From NCBI RefSeq assembly GCF_019279795.1, contig NC_056739.1, positions 18,207,292-18,271,291 of the forward strand: DNA of 64,000 nt, in the 5' to 3' direction. Source of the DNA: Protopterus annectens (Eukaryota; Chordata; Ceratodontiformes; Protopteridae). The notes beneath the pieces were generated by a model. It did no database searches. It was not told where the DNA came from and saw only the letters and a program-made list of their open reading frames with translations. Below, piece after piece: positions 1-11,105 of this stretch (positions are counted from its first letter, which is position 1; each line of letters opens with the position of its first letter). Made by a program: the position numbers and the translations under genes.

Positions 1-960
1 GATCACAATCAGGTGGGACACTGGTTGATTCAATAAGGACCACTGGGAGGCCAGAAGCCACTGAAGAATTTTCATGTGATATGTGGCCAGGGGAACTAGA
101 GTGATGGAGGCTGCCATTGACCCTAGAGCCTTTAGGAGGAGTCTTGCTGTTATTTTCTTGCTTTAAAAAATATGGCTCACTTGTGATCTGATCCTTTGGA
201 GTCTTTCTAATGGAAGTGACGCAAAGCTGGTGACTGTGTTGAGCATAGCGACAATGAACTCCAGCTGTTCTGATGGTTCTAGATGGGATTTTTTTGTAGT
301 GTAAAGTGATTCCAAAACTGGAACAAAGGAGAAGAGTGTAATCTTGTACCTTTACAGGTTGACGCCTGGTAAGAGCTGTAAGAAGCTAGTCGTCTAGATG
401 TGGAAACACTCAGAATCCTAGCAGTCTGAGATGAGCTGCTACCACTGCCATGCATTTGGTGAACACCCTGGGGTCTGTGATGAGACCAAAGGGCAGTGTC
501 CTAAACTGAGAGCGACTTGCTCCCAGCCAGAAGCGCAAGATTCTTCTGGACCATTTGTCCATTTTTATATGGTAATATGCATCCTGAAGCTCTATTGAGC
601 ACATCCAATCATCATTTTTCAAGAGCAGAAGCACAGACTGAACTGATACCATATGGAATTTGGTTTGATTAACTGATTTGTTCAACTGACTGAGGTCCAA
701 AATCAGTCTCCAGTCCCCCGTTTTCTTTGGCACTAAAAAGAATCTTGAGTAAATTCTGGATCCTCTCTGGTCTGGTGGGACTGCCTAGATGACTATTTCT
801 TGAGCAGTTTTTGAATTTCTAAGACTGCTGCCTCCCTGTGGCTGGGTGGAACATCCAAGATTCTGCTTGGTCTTTTTGGTTCCTCCGAAAGGGGGATGTT
901 ATAATCTCTGGTAATAATCCTCTGCACCCATTTTTTGCATTGTTATTGTTAGCCAGGCAG
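1..960 (-). pseudogene. DIRS-Y reverse transcriptase (partial, broken)
   Basis: Recognisable RT blocks in order: PKKTGDWRLILDLS, WMCSIELQDAYYHIKM (first catalytic Asp block), LPFGL, then the active-site block near 380-405. That block reads HLDD followed by a stop where the other copies have YLDDWLL. The open RT stretch is 410-733. Positions 1-130 match the segment between RT and RNase H in sister copies (HMKILQWLLASQWS). It is the polymerase of a DIRS element and is clearly inactive. Confidence 0.8.
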
Positions 961-2840
961 ATTCATGCAGGGATAAACGTTCTCTGACTGCCTCCAGAGG
1001 AAGGCAATCGGACCTCATTTCAGGAGCGCTACTATGAGTTACCAGGGAAAGAATCCCTGGAACCCTAATTCTGCGGGCCACCTCTGCCTCTTGAACAGCA
1101 TCTTTCTTTATTACTCCCCCCTCTGCCCTGGGGGAAGTAACTTGAAACAGTCCTGGAAAGGTCTTTGGATCTTTTTTTCTCCGGTTCCTGGAATAAGGTC
1201 GTTGAGGAGTGGAAAAGCGTATGCCCATGGCAGAAAGGGTCTTTCCATCTTTCTCATATCTGGCTAGAGTCTCTAACTTTGTGGCCAGACAGGGATGATC
1301 CATCAAACACAGCATTAATGAAAGAAGACTTAAATGACTCTGTGAAATCATGTAAGCACATTCAGGCATGTCTCCTGATGGCTAGGCCTGAACCCGCTGC
1401 TCTTGTTGTTGCTTTAGCAGCATGAGCAATTAGCCTCATGGACAAACTGGAGATAGATTCTAGATTGGCGAGCTTTGAAGTCACTTTGTCTCAAACTCCT
1501 TCAGCTACTGCTCTTGAAAGAGTATCTGAAAACTCTTTAATCAGATCTCTTTGAAGCCTGGTAAAATGTGTCATAGTTCAAGGACCTGAGAGCGAAGGTC
1601 AATGAAGCATATACAAGCTTCCTAAATCTATCCATTGTCCTAGACTCTCTGTTAGGAGGATGGATAGTAGGGCATTCATCAGCAAGTTCCTTCTTGGTGG
1701 CTGCCGCAATCACCATGGCATTCACAGGAATACCTTTGGCCCAGTGCTGCTCATCTTTAGGGGCAGATAGAATGTGGTCAGGTCTCTTTGGGATCAGCTC
1801 GACAGAGTCAGGTAACCTCCAAGCCTGCTGAGTGATCAACTTAAGATCATTAGTGGGCAGACAGATCCAAAAGGTAGAGGGCTGGGCAATAAAAAGCCTC
1901 TAGGTATACTGATTCCTCTAAGGATGGCTGGAGGGTTGTCCAGCCACCCCTCTGTTTTAGGATTTATAGGATGTTCATGAAGGAAACATCTTCAGGGGGT
2001 GACCTAGGGGAACCTTCCCCCCCATTGAAACCGGCATCTTCCGTGAAAAACTCATCGGGGAAGTCCAAGTGCTTCCTCTTGCACTTTTTCTTTGAAGGTA
2101 CCTCTTCAGTGGGGTGCTCCAGAGAGGTATCCAAAGATGACACAACCAATGTGGTTTGATCCTGAGACTTTTGTGCCTTCTGTCCCATGGTACAGACTGA
2201 AAGAAGATCCGGTCGAGGGGATAGACAAGATGTTTGGTCTGACAGGGAAGGCATAGACCATTTGCCCACAATGGACAAGGCCCTCTCCATAGCTTGGAAG
2301 GCAGGTGCCCCCATAGAGAAATGGGAGCCTGTAACTGAAATAGACTTCTTCGGAACCGTGGTCTCACCCCACATCAAGGAGGCCACCTCCAAAACAGAAG
2401 CCAGGGGTGAACTTACATATGCCGAAACACTGAGGGGCATGGAAGGCTCTGAAAGTATCAAAGATGAACCCTGCCCCTCGGAACTGGCAATGAAACCTTG
2501 ACTCCAGGAGGTATCCGGCTCCAACAAACTGGACATCAGAGAGTCTGATGAAGCCGTGATTTTGGCGAAAGCACTTAACTTTTTTCAGTAAATTTTCTGG
2601 ATTTAGTGCTGCAGTGTTCCTTTGGTGATCCTCTTCATATATATTTTACTTAAGAAAACCTTTTAAGATAAGTTTGCTTTTGTGATCTGCCAGGGTTCTG
2701 GAACTAAACCCGTGACAGATCGCACAGGCTTCTTGTAGATGGACCACACTAAGAGTGTGTCCATCCAAATTAACCATTTTCCTTTCACATTTTTGGCACA
2801 TCTTGAAGCCAGACATGCCTTTAGAGGGTTTATTAGCCAT
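900..2840 (-). pseudogene. DIRS-Y gag (broken)
   Basis: Starts at ATG 2840 with MANKPSKGMSGFKMCQKC. The N-terminal zinc-binding motif is partly deleted: the CVYCLG half seen in the other copies is missing, while HLQEACAICHGFS remains. The Ser/Pro-rich middle (1964-2536) and the helical C-terminal part (MDRFRKL..RSLNYDTF, 1537-1839; CEKDGKTLSAMGIRFS-like, 899-1369) lie in different frames. Gag is presumed to package element RNA. Not functional here. Confidence 0.75.
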
Positions 2841-3225
2841 AACAAAAAAAAAACAAGGCCGCCACCACACACACACACACACACAATTATACTATGAAAA
2901 AAGTGAAAACAGCTTTTTTTTTTAAGTAAATAAAGGAGAAGAGAGGAAAGAGAAGGGGAATATCAACAATGATATATTGAGTTACCTGAAGATAAAGGGA
3001 AAAAGTACCAACAATGGTACTTAAAGTCTGCCTAACGGTAAAAATGGAAGAAACACACACGCACACTAAAAACTATCTAATGGAGAAGTGGGGTAGTACA
3101 GATAGGAGGGATTACAGATAAGTTAGTTTTTTCCTACTTTTCTATATTCTTTCCTACTTTTCTATATTCTAACAGTTTTGAAGAATAAGCTAACACTCGA
3201 GAGATCAGAGAGAACATGTCTGGCA
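2841..3225 (-). other. DIRS-Y leader with CA microsatellite
   Basis: Non-coding leader between the 5' terminal repeat and the gag start. It holds a (CA)n run at about 2864-2885 and a short doubled TTTCCTACTTTTCTATATTC at 3130-3170. No gene is seen. Confidence 0.6.
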
Positions 3226-3479
3226 CTGCAAAGTGGCAAACAAGATCTGAGGTAATTTGGTGAGGAGCACTGTGGGTAGTGCTTAGCTCGACTGCCCACA
3301 GTCAAGGATTATGTGAAGACTGACAACATCAGATCCTCAATTTCTATTTCTTTAACTTCTCCATTACTGGTCCTCTTTTCTACTTTTCCAGATGCGAGCT
3401 GGAATAACGGCCGAGTTGGTTTCGAGGCTCGCAACCGAGCCCACAGTCAAGGATTATGTGAAGATTGACAACATCAGAT
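3226..3479. repeat. DIRS-Y 5' terminal repeat with internal duplication
   Basis: Matches the right-hand terminal repeats of the other copies (GGCAAACAAGATCTGAGG at the inner edge, an Arg/Glu-codon-like GC motif, then ..GATTGACAACATCAGAT at the outer end). It is interrupted: about 95 bp starting CCCACAGTCAAGGATTATG occurs at about 3294-3390 and again at about 3438-3530 with few differences. The duplicated unit includes the element end plus the R4-like flank. Confidence 0.65.
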
Positions 3480-3770
3480 CCTCAGTTTCTATTTCTTTAA
3501 TCTCTCCATTACTAGTCCTCTTTTTCTCTTTGTTTTCTTATTTTTAGTATTGTGAAATTTTCCATAACAGGATGTCTTTGTCTGTATTTCTCTTCAAATA
3601 TCTTTGGTACTGCTTTTTCCATTGATTAGTTTTGTTTTCTCCTTTGCATAAATGTTGCACCATATTAAATCTCTTACTTTTCCATGTCCATATTTCTTCT
3701 TAAGATGTCTTCAGCTCCTCTTGTTTCTCCTTACTTTGGGGACTAGTTACTTTTTTAATTTCTCCAAATC
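3480..3770 (-). mobile_element. R4-like 5' module fragment
   Basis: On the minus strand this resembles the repeated upstream module of the R4-like element at 39200-39800 (shared AGTCCCCAAAGTA, AAATATGGACATG and CAAAGATATTTGAAGAGAAATAC-like segments). It lies beyond the endonuclease end of that element and is cut by DIRS-Y at 3480. It may be the start of a second R4-like copy placed head to tail, or a piece of a 3' region; I cannot tell which. Confidence 0.55.
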
Positions 3771-4370
3771 TTCTGGGTATCTAATACCATGATGGGAATG
3801 GACCCCATTCCTAAGTCAATGTACAATTAAAGTTCATGAAATTAGTACTGTTTCAATCTTTGATGTCAACCAAAACTGCTCTTCACAGCACCCGCAATAT
3901 GCCCAGTAAAGACTCCTTCTGCAGTTACATGAATTGGTAACATATCCAAGTACAACTGTAGATTCTTTTTTATAAGACCCATTGCTCCTACTACTATTGG
4001 AACTGTCTGGGCATCTTTCTTTCCACATTGCTCTCATTTCTGCCTGCATATCCTGATATTTTATGACTTTGTGTCCCTCTGTACACAAGACACTGTAGTC
4101 ACTGGGTGTGGCGATTTCAATGATCAATGCTACTTTTGTCTTCTTTTCTTGGCCCACTATATCTGGTTTTCTGGCATCTATCTTTTGAACTGTTGGTAAT
4201 GGGTGATCCTATGTAATATAAATTTCATAATTTTCTATTATGCTTTGTGGCTCATGTTTCCAGTGTTTTTCAGCCACTTTGATACCATGTCTGTACAATC
4301 CCCAGTGCAACAATCTTGCCACATTATTATGGCTTTCAGTATACAGTCCTTCTGCCATTAGTATGTTGGT

Positions 4371-4424
4371 TCATAGGTTGGTACTAGGCTATCAGCCCTA
4401 GGGCCTATACAAGCCTAGCCATAA
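4371..4424 (-). mobile_element. CR1/L2-like LINE 3'-tail fragment
   Basis: GGTTCATAGGTTGGTACTAGGC and following bases closely resemble the 3' end of the LINE tail at 16082-16140 (GGTTCATACTAGGCTATC..CAAGCCTAGCC). It sits between the finger and HNNVARLLHW blocks of the R4-like ORF, so it is an insertion of roughly 55-75 bp. Exact edges are uncertain. Confidence 0.6.
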
Positions 4425-4910
4425 CAATTCCCTGGCTATTTCTTCCCACACCAGCAACAAGGTGTGCAACTGTTTCCAATTCGGTTTTACAAAACCTACA
4501 TTTGTCTGTTTCTCCAACATGTTCAATGGACTTTGTAAATCAACATGTACGTGGCCTACTGTCTTGGGCTGCCAATATTAACCTTTCATCTTTTGGTTTG
4601 AATTCCACTCTCCTTAGCCATTCCTGCATTAGTTCCTGATCAACATGAGCTTCTTCAAGAGGTTTTCTATACTTCCAACTATACTTATGCTTTTTCCACA
4701 TTTCTTGCCTTCTCATCTGGTCCTTCACCTTATACTCTTTTCTTTTGTTTTTTGGCACATTCAGTTGCTGCCTGATTTTTATCTACTTCTGGTTTGATGT
4801 CCATTCCTGCTTGACGCCGATATGCTTCTGCTAAATTAAGAAGAGAAGTCATCTTTGATTTTATTCTCCTCATGTTTCACTTCATTTGGATCTTGTAAGG
4901 TCAGCAGATA

Positions 4911-5077
4911 CAGTGGATATAAAAAGTGTACACACCCTTGTTAAAATGCAAGGTTTTTGTAATATAAAAAATGAGACCACAATAAATCATTTCAAAACTT
5001 TTCCCACCTTTTATGTGACCTATAACCTGTACAAAACAAACAAATATGTTAGGAGAGCACTTTTTATATCCACACTG
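4911..5077. mobile_element. Tc1/mariner-type MITE
   Basis: Terminal inverted repeats CAGTGGATATAAAAAGTG (left) and the complement of CACTTTTTATATCCACACTG (right) differ by a 2-base indel. They are flanked by TA on both sides (4909-4910, 5078-5079), as expected for Tc1/mariner insertion. About 167 bp, no coding capacity. It interrupts the R4-like ORF. Confidence 0.75.
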
Positions 5078-5271
5078 TATGTGTGGAGTCTCACAATTGC
5101 AGATCTATGCATGTAATCAATTTCAAGGAGGCCAATCCCTCCATCAGAATGGGAATATATAATCTTGGTATACACAGATTTTTATAAATCATTTGGTAAG
5201 CATGAAGCATCCTTCTTGTTTTCCTATCCAATATTTCCAACATGTTTTGGGGCCAGTCAATCACTCCAAAA

Positions 5272-5462
5272 AAAGAAGTTATGTTCTTACCATAATGTTC
5301 CATGTTTGTTGTCCTTCATCTTGCCTTCCTTCTTTCTGTTTGGGTTCGGAGCTGAACTCGCCTCAGACTCGGCCACATACTATGGCTCAAAAAATCTTCA
5401 CTGGCTCGAGGCCAACCCCTATCCCAAAATGCCTAGCGGTAGCTACTCAGATCTCATTTGTG
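5272..5462. repeat. DIRS-E 3' inverted terminal repeat (left)
   Basis: Inverted copy of 36793-36952: both carry CAGATCTCATTTG / CAAACGACATCTG at the inner edge and TGGGTTCGGAGCTGAACTCG / CAGTTCTGAACCCA near the outer end. The left copy has about 30 extra terminal bases containing GTTATG-N7-CATAAT. Confidence 0.85.
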
Positions 5463-5676
5463 ATAACTAACCACTAGATATAGCAGGTAAAACAATAATC
5501 AATTTACCAAAAAGTTACCATAGAAGATAATCCCCTTATAACAGGAGGGAGGCATAACAAGGGAGGGAACAAAGACTATATCTAAGCAGCTGGAGTGACA
5601 GCAGGAACTCAGCCAGTGTAGCCAAAAAAAGGGAATCCTCTCGATCATCTAGGAAGGGGGAATGAGGGAGCGATGC

Positions 5677-5775
5677 AAGAAGGAAGGCGAGATGGAGAAC
5701 AAACATGGAACGTTATGGTAAGAACATAACTTCTTTATGTTATATTGTCCCTATCTCACCTTCCTTCTGTTTGGG
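5677..5775. repeat. DIRS-E internal complementary region (ICR)
   Basis: Complement of both element ends placed side by side: the left half matches the inverted 3' end (..ACATAACTTCTT), the right half the inverted 5' end (ATGTTATATTGTCCC..). In the DIRS model this region aligns the ends of linear cDNA for closure into a circle. Confidence 0.85.
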
Positions 5776-5784
5776 AGAGCGTCC

Positions 5785-6770
5785 CCAGCACCTAAATCCT
5801 AGGTGGCTCACTGGAAAAGACTCTTCAGGACAGTGGAACCAAAGGATGCCCTGTTCCAGGAGGCCACTTCCACTTTGTAATGAGTAATGAAGGTAAGGGG
5901 GTTAGTCCATGTTGCTGCTGCACAGATAGATTCTAGATGTAGTCTAGCTTGAAAAGTGATAGAGGTCACCAAAGACCTAGTCGAGTGTCCTCTAATCTTT
6001 CCTGGGACTTTCAGGTTTCGTGACTCAAAAATATGCGATGGTCTTCGAAAGCCACTTTGACAAGGTTACTTTTGAAACATGAGAACCTTGCTTCTTCTCT
6101 GAAAAGGATTTAAGTAATTGGTCTGATTTTTTTCTAATGTCCTTGGTTCTATGTAAACAAAAGCAAAGCTGCCTATGAACATCCAATTGATGGAGCTTAT
6201 ATTCTGCATTGTTGCTATAATTGGGGAAGAAAACAGGAAGTTCAATGGACTGATTCAAATTGTACTCTGAACGTACTTTTGGCAAAAATGGAAGGATTAG
6301 TTCTGAGAGAGTGTCTTTTTTGTGGAAAATTAAATAAGGAGGGCGAATGGAAAGTGCCTGTACTATGAAACCCACCTGGCTGATGTAATGGCAATCAAGA
6401 AAAAGGTTTTCCACGAAAAAAACTTTAGAGGACAAGAAGCTGGCTCAATGGGGGGGAAGAATTTGTGCTGCTAAAACTAAATATAAATCCCACGGTGGGG
6501 GAGGTTCTCTTATTGTGGGTCTTAATAGGGCAGTACCTCGTAAGAAGGCCTTGCAAAGTTTATGTGACATGGCATTAGAACCTAAGTGTCCTACGTGCAA
6601 ATTGGAAATAAGAGCCAGTTGCACCCGAATCGTAGCTGCAGCTGCTCCTCATTGAAAGGTTTCTGCCAAAAAATCAAGAATCTTTGAAATAGGTGCAATA
6701 AAGGATCAATCCCATTCATTTTTGCCCAATAAGAGAACCTCTTCTATTTACTAGCATAACGTTTCCTGGT
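5785..6770 (-). pseudogene. DIRS-E tyrosine recombinase (broken)
   Basis: Recognisable but frameshifted. The LSIRPPYLIFHK and LDVHRQLCFCLHRT blocks lie in 6025-6435. A GHSTRS block (catalytic His and Arg) is near 5970. The final block reads NPLTFITHYKV, so the usual His before TFI is Leu, while the Tyr nucleophile codon remains. The first catalytic Arg block is damaged (ARWVS followed by a stop). It would have integrated the circular DNA; inactive here. Confidence 0.75.
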
Positions 6771-8640
6771 AGTGGGTTTGTGAGAAGAAACCAAAATGTG
6801 CTGAACTTCAGGGGAAGTTTCTGGAAGCCTGGTCAAAACTGGAAGTAGAGAAACCAAGCTGTCAGCTTGAGAGTTTGTATGGAGGGGTGAGGAGCATCTG
6901 ACTGATTTGTCAGGAGGTCTGGAACTGGGTCCAGAATACAAGGCTCCTTTCTAGGTGATGCCAAAGGAACAGAAACCATATCTGATGAGGCCAGTAAGGG
7001 GCAATAAGGATCAATTTGCAACACGATAATTTTCCTTTCTGAAGAATTTTGGGAATTAGAGGAAATGGGGGAAAGCATAAAGCAGCCCCGGGGGCCAATC
7101 GTGGACAAGTGCATCCCTGGGTGACTGTCCCAGTGGTGGGACTAGGGCGTAGTGCTGCATTTGTTGTTTAGGGGAGTGGCAAAGAAACTGCAGCATAGAT
7201 GACCCCATCTACAATCAATCAGATCTGCAATTTCCTGTTTCAGGGACCACTCGTGAGGCATAAGAATTGCCCTGCTGAGCTTCTCCGCTATCATGTTGGA
7301 TTTGCCCGGGATGTGCATCGCAATCAAAAAACATTGGGAAGACCGGCAAGGTCTTTGCCATACTTGTAGAGCCTTCTGACACAAGGGGGTAAGACCTGAT
7401 TCTGCGCTATTAGTTGATATACCACACAGCTGACATATTGTCCGTCAGTATTGCTATAGTCCCTGAAGGAAGAGAGTCGAAGTGCTTGCAATGCCAAGAG
7501 CACCGCCCTCATCTCCAAGACATTGATGTGCAAATGGTACTCGTGGTTGCCAAGTCCCTTGAACAGTCTTTCCCAGAAAATGCCCCCCCACCCCATCTGA
7601 GAAGCGTCCGTGGTCATTGTGGCTATCGGCTGGGGGGGTCAGAAATGGTCTGCCTAGGGTGACCTGGGGGTGTAGAGCCACCACTGCAGATCCCTCCTGC
7701 ATGACACTGTTATTGAAATCAGGTGTGACATCGGTAGATCCTGTAATGACCACTGAGTGAAAAGGAGACACTGCAGAATTTTCATATTGAAGCGCGCCAT
7801 AGGGACCAGAGTAATTACTGCCGCCATGGAGCCCAAGACCTTCAGTATGTACCATGCCTAAATTCTCTTTTTTGTCATTAGTACTGAGACTTGTTGACAA
7901 ATGGTAGAGACCGTTTCTTGAGGAAGCCTCGCTATCATATCTCTTGTATTTTATTCTGCCCCTATAAATGTAACACACTGACAAGGCAACAAGGCAGATT
8001 TTTCGTAATTTATGGTGATGCCTAGTTGTGCACAAGTGTGAAGTGTGTGATCCCGTGCTTCTATCAAGTGATGCTCGGTGGTGGCAGTAAGGAGCCAGTC
8101 GTCTAGATATGGAAACACCTGGACTCCTAGAAGCCTCAGGTGAGCCGTAACTACTGCCATGCATTAGGTGAACACCCTGAGGGCTGTGCTGAGACCAAAG
8201 GGCAGAGCTCTAAACTGATAATGACTGTCCCACAGCCAGAAGTGTAGATATCTCCCCTGTCCATTTTTATATAGTAGTACTCATCCTGGAGATCGATAGA
8301 GCACATCCAATTGTCCTGACCCAAAAAAAGGGAGAATGGACTGCAGTGTCACCATCCAGAACTTTGCTTTCTTGACCGATTTGTTTAGTCTGCTGAGATC
8401 CAAAATGTGCCTCCAGTCCTCTGTCTTTTTTGGAACTAAAAAAACCTTGAGTAAGTTCCGGAGTCAATTTGGTCTGCAGGGACTTGCTGGATGGCTCTTT
8501 ATTTGTAGCAACCTTCATACTTCTAGGTTTGCCTGATCCTGAAGACTGGGTGGAACATCTGTGATTGATTGTTGTTCTCTTTTGGGGAGCTGTTTGAAAG
8601 AAGGGAATATTGTAACTCCTGGATATTATGGACCATATGC
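6770..8640 (-). pseudogene. DIRS-E RT / RNase H / Dam-like region (broken)
   Basis: Pieces in several frames: methylase-like HEWSLKQEIADLI..; RNase H TTDASQMGWGGIFW and LHINVLEMRAVLLALQAL (7324-7617); RT FPYLDDWLLTATTEH (7951-8160) with both catalytic Asp codons kept; and part of the N-terminal RT near 8267-8450. The order (RT, RNase H, Dam-like) matches the other copies. Several frameshifts, one near the C-run at about 7577. Confidence 0.75.
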
Positions 8641-9339
8641 ATACATCTTCTGTTATCGTCTGCCAGGCTTTTGGGCACAGTGATAATCTGCCCCCGACTG
8701 CCTCCAGAGGAGGACAGCCAGGTAACCCATCAGGGGTGCTGGAAGGGACCGGCAGAAAAAGTATCCCTGTCACCCTGCTGCAGACTCCCCCCCCCTGCAC
8801 AAGACCAGCATCTCCATTATTTCCCCCTCTGCCCCTGGGGGAATTTTCTCCATGTGTGTCAGGCGAAGCTCCCTGGAATTTCCGGAGCCACATCTTACCA
8901 CTCTTCTGACCTTTGCAGTAAGGTCTCGAGGTAATGGAAAAATGTACTCCCACAGCCGAGTGAGTTTTGCCATCTTGTTCACACCTGGTAAGAGTCTCTT
9001 TTACTTGAGCCCTGAACAAAGAAGAGCCATCAAAGGGGACATTTGTAAAGGAGGACTTAAAAGGCTCCGCAAATTGACATAGGCGCATCCAGGAGTGTCT
9101 CTGCAGAGCAACTCCTGTGCCTGTAGCCCTACTCGCTCCATCTGCCACGTAAGAAATCAGGCACACGGAGGAGTTAACGACTGAGGTCAAGGTCGCAAGC
9201 TAGTTACCAGTCTTGTTCGCTGCTCCCTCAGCTATAGGATCCTGAAGGGTAACTCCTAACTCCTTGAGGAGATCCCTCTGAAGTCTCGTAAAATGTGATA
9301 AGTAGTTCAGCGACCTGAGTGTAAAGGCCACTGACGAAA
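8560..9339 (-). pseudogene. DIRS-E gag, 3' part up to the DIRS-C insertion
   Basis: ORF 8267-9190 holds the Gag C-terminal region: SYVADGASRATGTGVALQRHSWMRL is recognisable, then FAEPFKSSF, CEQDGKTHSAVGVHFS and a GRGG-rich end. DIRS-C enters at 9340 within the FSSVAFTLRSL-like segment; gag resumes at 34715. Confidence 0.7.
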
Positions 9340-9525
9340 AAAGAAGTTATGTACTCACCATAACGTTCCATGTTGGTAGTCCATCTCACCCTTCATTTTT
9401 ACGTATGGGTTCGGAGCTGATCCTCGGCTCCGACTCGGCCGATTTATAAGCTCGAAGACTTCTGGTTGGCTCGTGGCTAAGCAGGTATCCCATAGTGCAC
9501 AGTACAAACGCCATGTCTTGTTTGC
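9340..9525. repeat. DIRS-C 3' inverted terminal repeat (left)
   Basis: Inverted copy of 34556-34714 (shared GCCGATTTATAAGCTCGAAG and TATCCCATAGTGCACAGTAC). It contains the hairpin-forming GGAGCTGATCCTCGGCTCC and an outer extension with GTTATG-TACTCAC-CATAAC. Confidence 0.88.
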
Positions 9526-9645
9526 TGCTCACTAGAAGAAATAACCATAACAGACAAACCAATACTAAAGGGTCTCCAACCAAGGATAACAAAAATATTA
9601 ATATCTCCAGATTCTTCCAGGATGGAAGCAGGAAGGCGGGTTGGT

Positions 9646-9738
9646 AAAAATGAAGGGTGAAATGGACATGGAACATTATGGTGAGTACATAACTTTTATG
9701 TTGTGTAGTCCAATCTCACCTTCATTTTTATGGATGGG
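9646..9738. repeat. DIRS-C internal complementary region
   Basis: Contains the inverted 3' end (GGACATGGAACATTATGGTG..) directly followed by the inverted 5' end (ATGTTGTGTAGTCCAATCTC..), the junction expected of a closed circle of this element. Confidence 0.85.
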
Positions 9739-9749
9739 CAGCGTCCCTA

Positions 9750-10081
9750 GCGCCTTATTCTTTGGTGGCTCACTGGAAAATAGTCCTGAACACCATGGAG
9801 CCAAAGGATGCTCTACCCCTGGAAGCTAAATCCAATTTGTAATGTGTAATAAAAGTGTGAGGGGTAGCCCACGTAGCTGCTGCACAAATATTATCAAGTG
9901 GGACCCTGGTTTGAAAGGCTGCAGAGGTAGACAGAGACCTGGTAGAATGAGCCTTGGCCTTGATCTTGAAGCGTAAAGGTCTGCCCTCTGAACTGTAGAC
10001 AAAGGCTATGCAACTGGAAATCCAATTAGATAGTGTCACTTTAGAAACTGGCAAGTAAAATCTGGATTCAGAAAAGGAAAT
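9750..10081 (-). pseudogene. DIRS-C tyrosine recombinase, C-terminal part
   Basis: Open frame 9770-10054: VSKVTLSNWISSC, AHSTRSLSTSAAF (catalytic His and Arg), ICAAATWATPHTFITHYKLD (His and Tyr nucleophile), ending near GRASFGSMVFRTIFQ. All C-terminal catalytic residues are present. The N-terminal half is at 22716-23575, separated by DIRS-B. Confidence 0.85.
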
Positions 10082-10280
10082 AAGAAGTTATGTACTCACC
10101 ATAGCGTTCCATCTGAGTAGGTGACTTCATTTGTCTGCAACCTTTGGAACCTTTGGGTCTTGGATCCGACTTCGGATCTGAGCCGGCAACTTATTTTACA
10201 GCTTATGGATCCGAGCTCCAAGCTCCTCCCCTTACCCATAATCCACTGCCAACCCTGACTGACGTCAGATCAAGTTTGCC
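10082..10280. repeat. DIRS-B 3' inverted terminal repeat (left)
   Basis: Inverted copy of 22544-22715, sharing TTATTTTACAGCTTATGGAT and CCTTACCCATAATCC. The GC motif here is GGATCCGA rather than GGAGCCGA. The outer extension has GTTATG-TACTCAC-CATAGC. Confidence 0.88.
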
Positions 10281-10377
10281 CTTATAACAAATGTCAGACC
10301 AAAGTGTCCCAAAAGGGACCAAGAAAGGAAATACGAGAATTGACTTCTGAAGGCCAGGGGGAAGGAGGGGGGGGATG

Positions 10378-10480
10378 GTTGCAGACAAATGAAGTCACCT
10401 ACTCAGATGGAACGTTATGGTGAGTACATAACTTCTTAATCTGAAGTAGGGACTTCATTTGTCTGCAACCTTTGGGACAG
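10378..10480. repeat. DIRS-B internal complementary region
   Basis: GTTGCAGACAAATGAAGTCA..CATAACTTCTT is fused to AATCTGAAGTAGGGACTTCA.., which are the inverted 3' and 5' ends of this element. Confidence 0.88.
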
Positions 10481-10489
10481 AGCCCCCAG

Positions 10490-11105
10490 CTACCTTAATC
10501 TTGGGTGGCCATCATGGAAGGATGTTCCGGAGCACTGCGGAGCCAAAGGATGCTCTCCCTCTGGAAATAACGTCCAGCTTATAATGATTGATAAAGGTAT
10601 GAGATGAGGCCCAAGTGGCTGCAGAGCAAATATCATCCAAAGATACTCTAGATCTAAATGCAGCAGAAGTAGATATGGAGCGAGTAGAATGCGCCCGTAC
10701 TCCCTGAGGTGCGGGCCTCCCCGAAGTTTCATAGGCCAGAAGAATACACTGTGAAATCCATCGTGATAAGGTGACCTTAGAAATAGCTTTACCCAGATTG
10801 AATTTGGCAAAGGAAATGAACAACTGATCTGATTGTCTGTGACCAGCAGTCCTATGAATATAGAAGCGCAGTTGTCGGTGCACGTCTAAGGAATGCAGCT
10901 TGTATTCTCCTTTATGCTGGTACTTAGGGAAGAAAATTGGCAGGTTAATGGACTGATTGATATTGGTTTCGGAGGCCACCTTAGGAAGAAAGGAGGGATT
11001 GATCCTGAGGTACACTCTATCCTGATGAAAAATCAAGTAGGGAGGTTTCGCACAAAGGGCCTGAAGTTCGGAAACTCTTTTCGCTGAAGTGATGGCAACA
11101 AGGAA
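10490..11105 (-). pseudogene. DIRS-B tyrosine recombinase, C-terminal part
   Basis: The open frame 10512-11036 (174 aa) holds FHQDRVYLRINPSFLPKV, LDVHRQLRFYIHRT, AHSTRSISTSAAF (His, Arg), CSAATWASSHTFINHYKLD (His, Tyr) and GRASFGSAVLRNILP. The RRVSEL-like first-Arg block (EKRVSELQA) lies at about 11060-11085, just before DIRS-A enters at 11106. The catalytic set is intact, but the gene is split. Confidence 0.88.

Larger units (their letters stand above)
1..3479 (-). mobile_element. DIRS-Y: 5' half of a decayed DIRS retrotransposon
   Basis: Minus-strand DIRS copy that runs off the left window edge. It has, from right to left, a 5' terminal repeat region (about 3226-3479), a leader, a gag gene starting at 2840 and the reverse transcriptase. 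Its right end (..CAACATCAGAT) is like the 5' ends of the other DIRS copies here, and it abuts R4-like sequence at 3480. The recombinase, ICR and 3' repeat would lie left of the window. Many stops and frameshifts mark it as an old copy. Confidence 0.85.
3835..5271 (-). pseudogene. R4/Dong-like retrotransposon ORF, C-terminal part (finger and endonuclease)
   Basis: Continues, across DIRS-E, the reverse transcriptase at 36953-38960. Blocks on the minus strand: FGVIDWPQNMLEILDRKTRR (5150-5265), RLILAAQDSRPRT (4540-4620), a Cys/His finger CRFC..TVAHLVAG, then HNNVARLLHWGLYRHG (4270-4340), and the restriction-like endonuclease signature RKPDIV..LIIEIATPSD (4090-4175). These are family features of R4/Dong-type non-LTR elements, which nick target DNA with this nuclease and prime cDNA from the nick. 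Frames are broken and two small insertions interrupt it. Confidence 0.8.
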
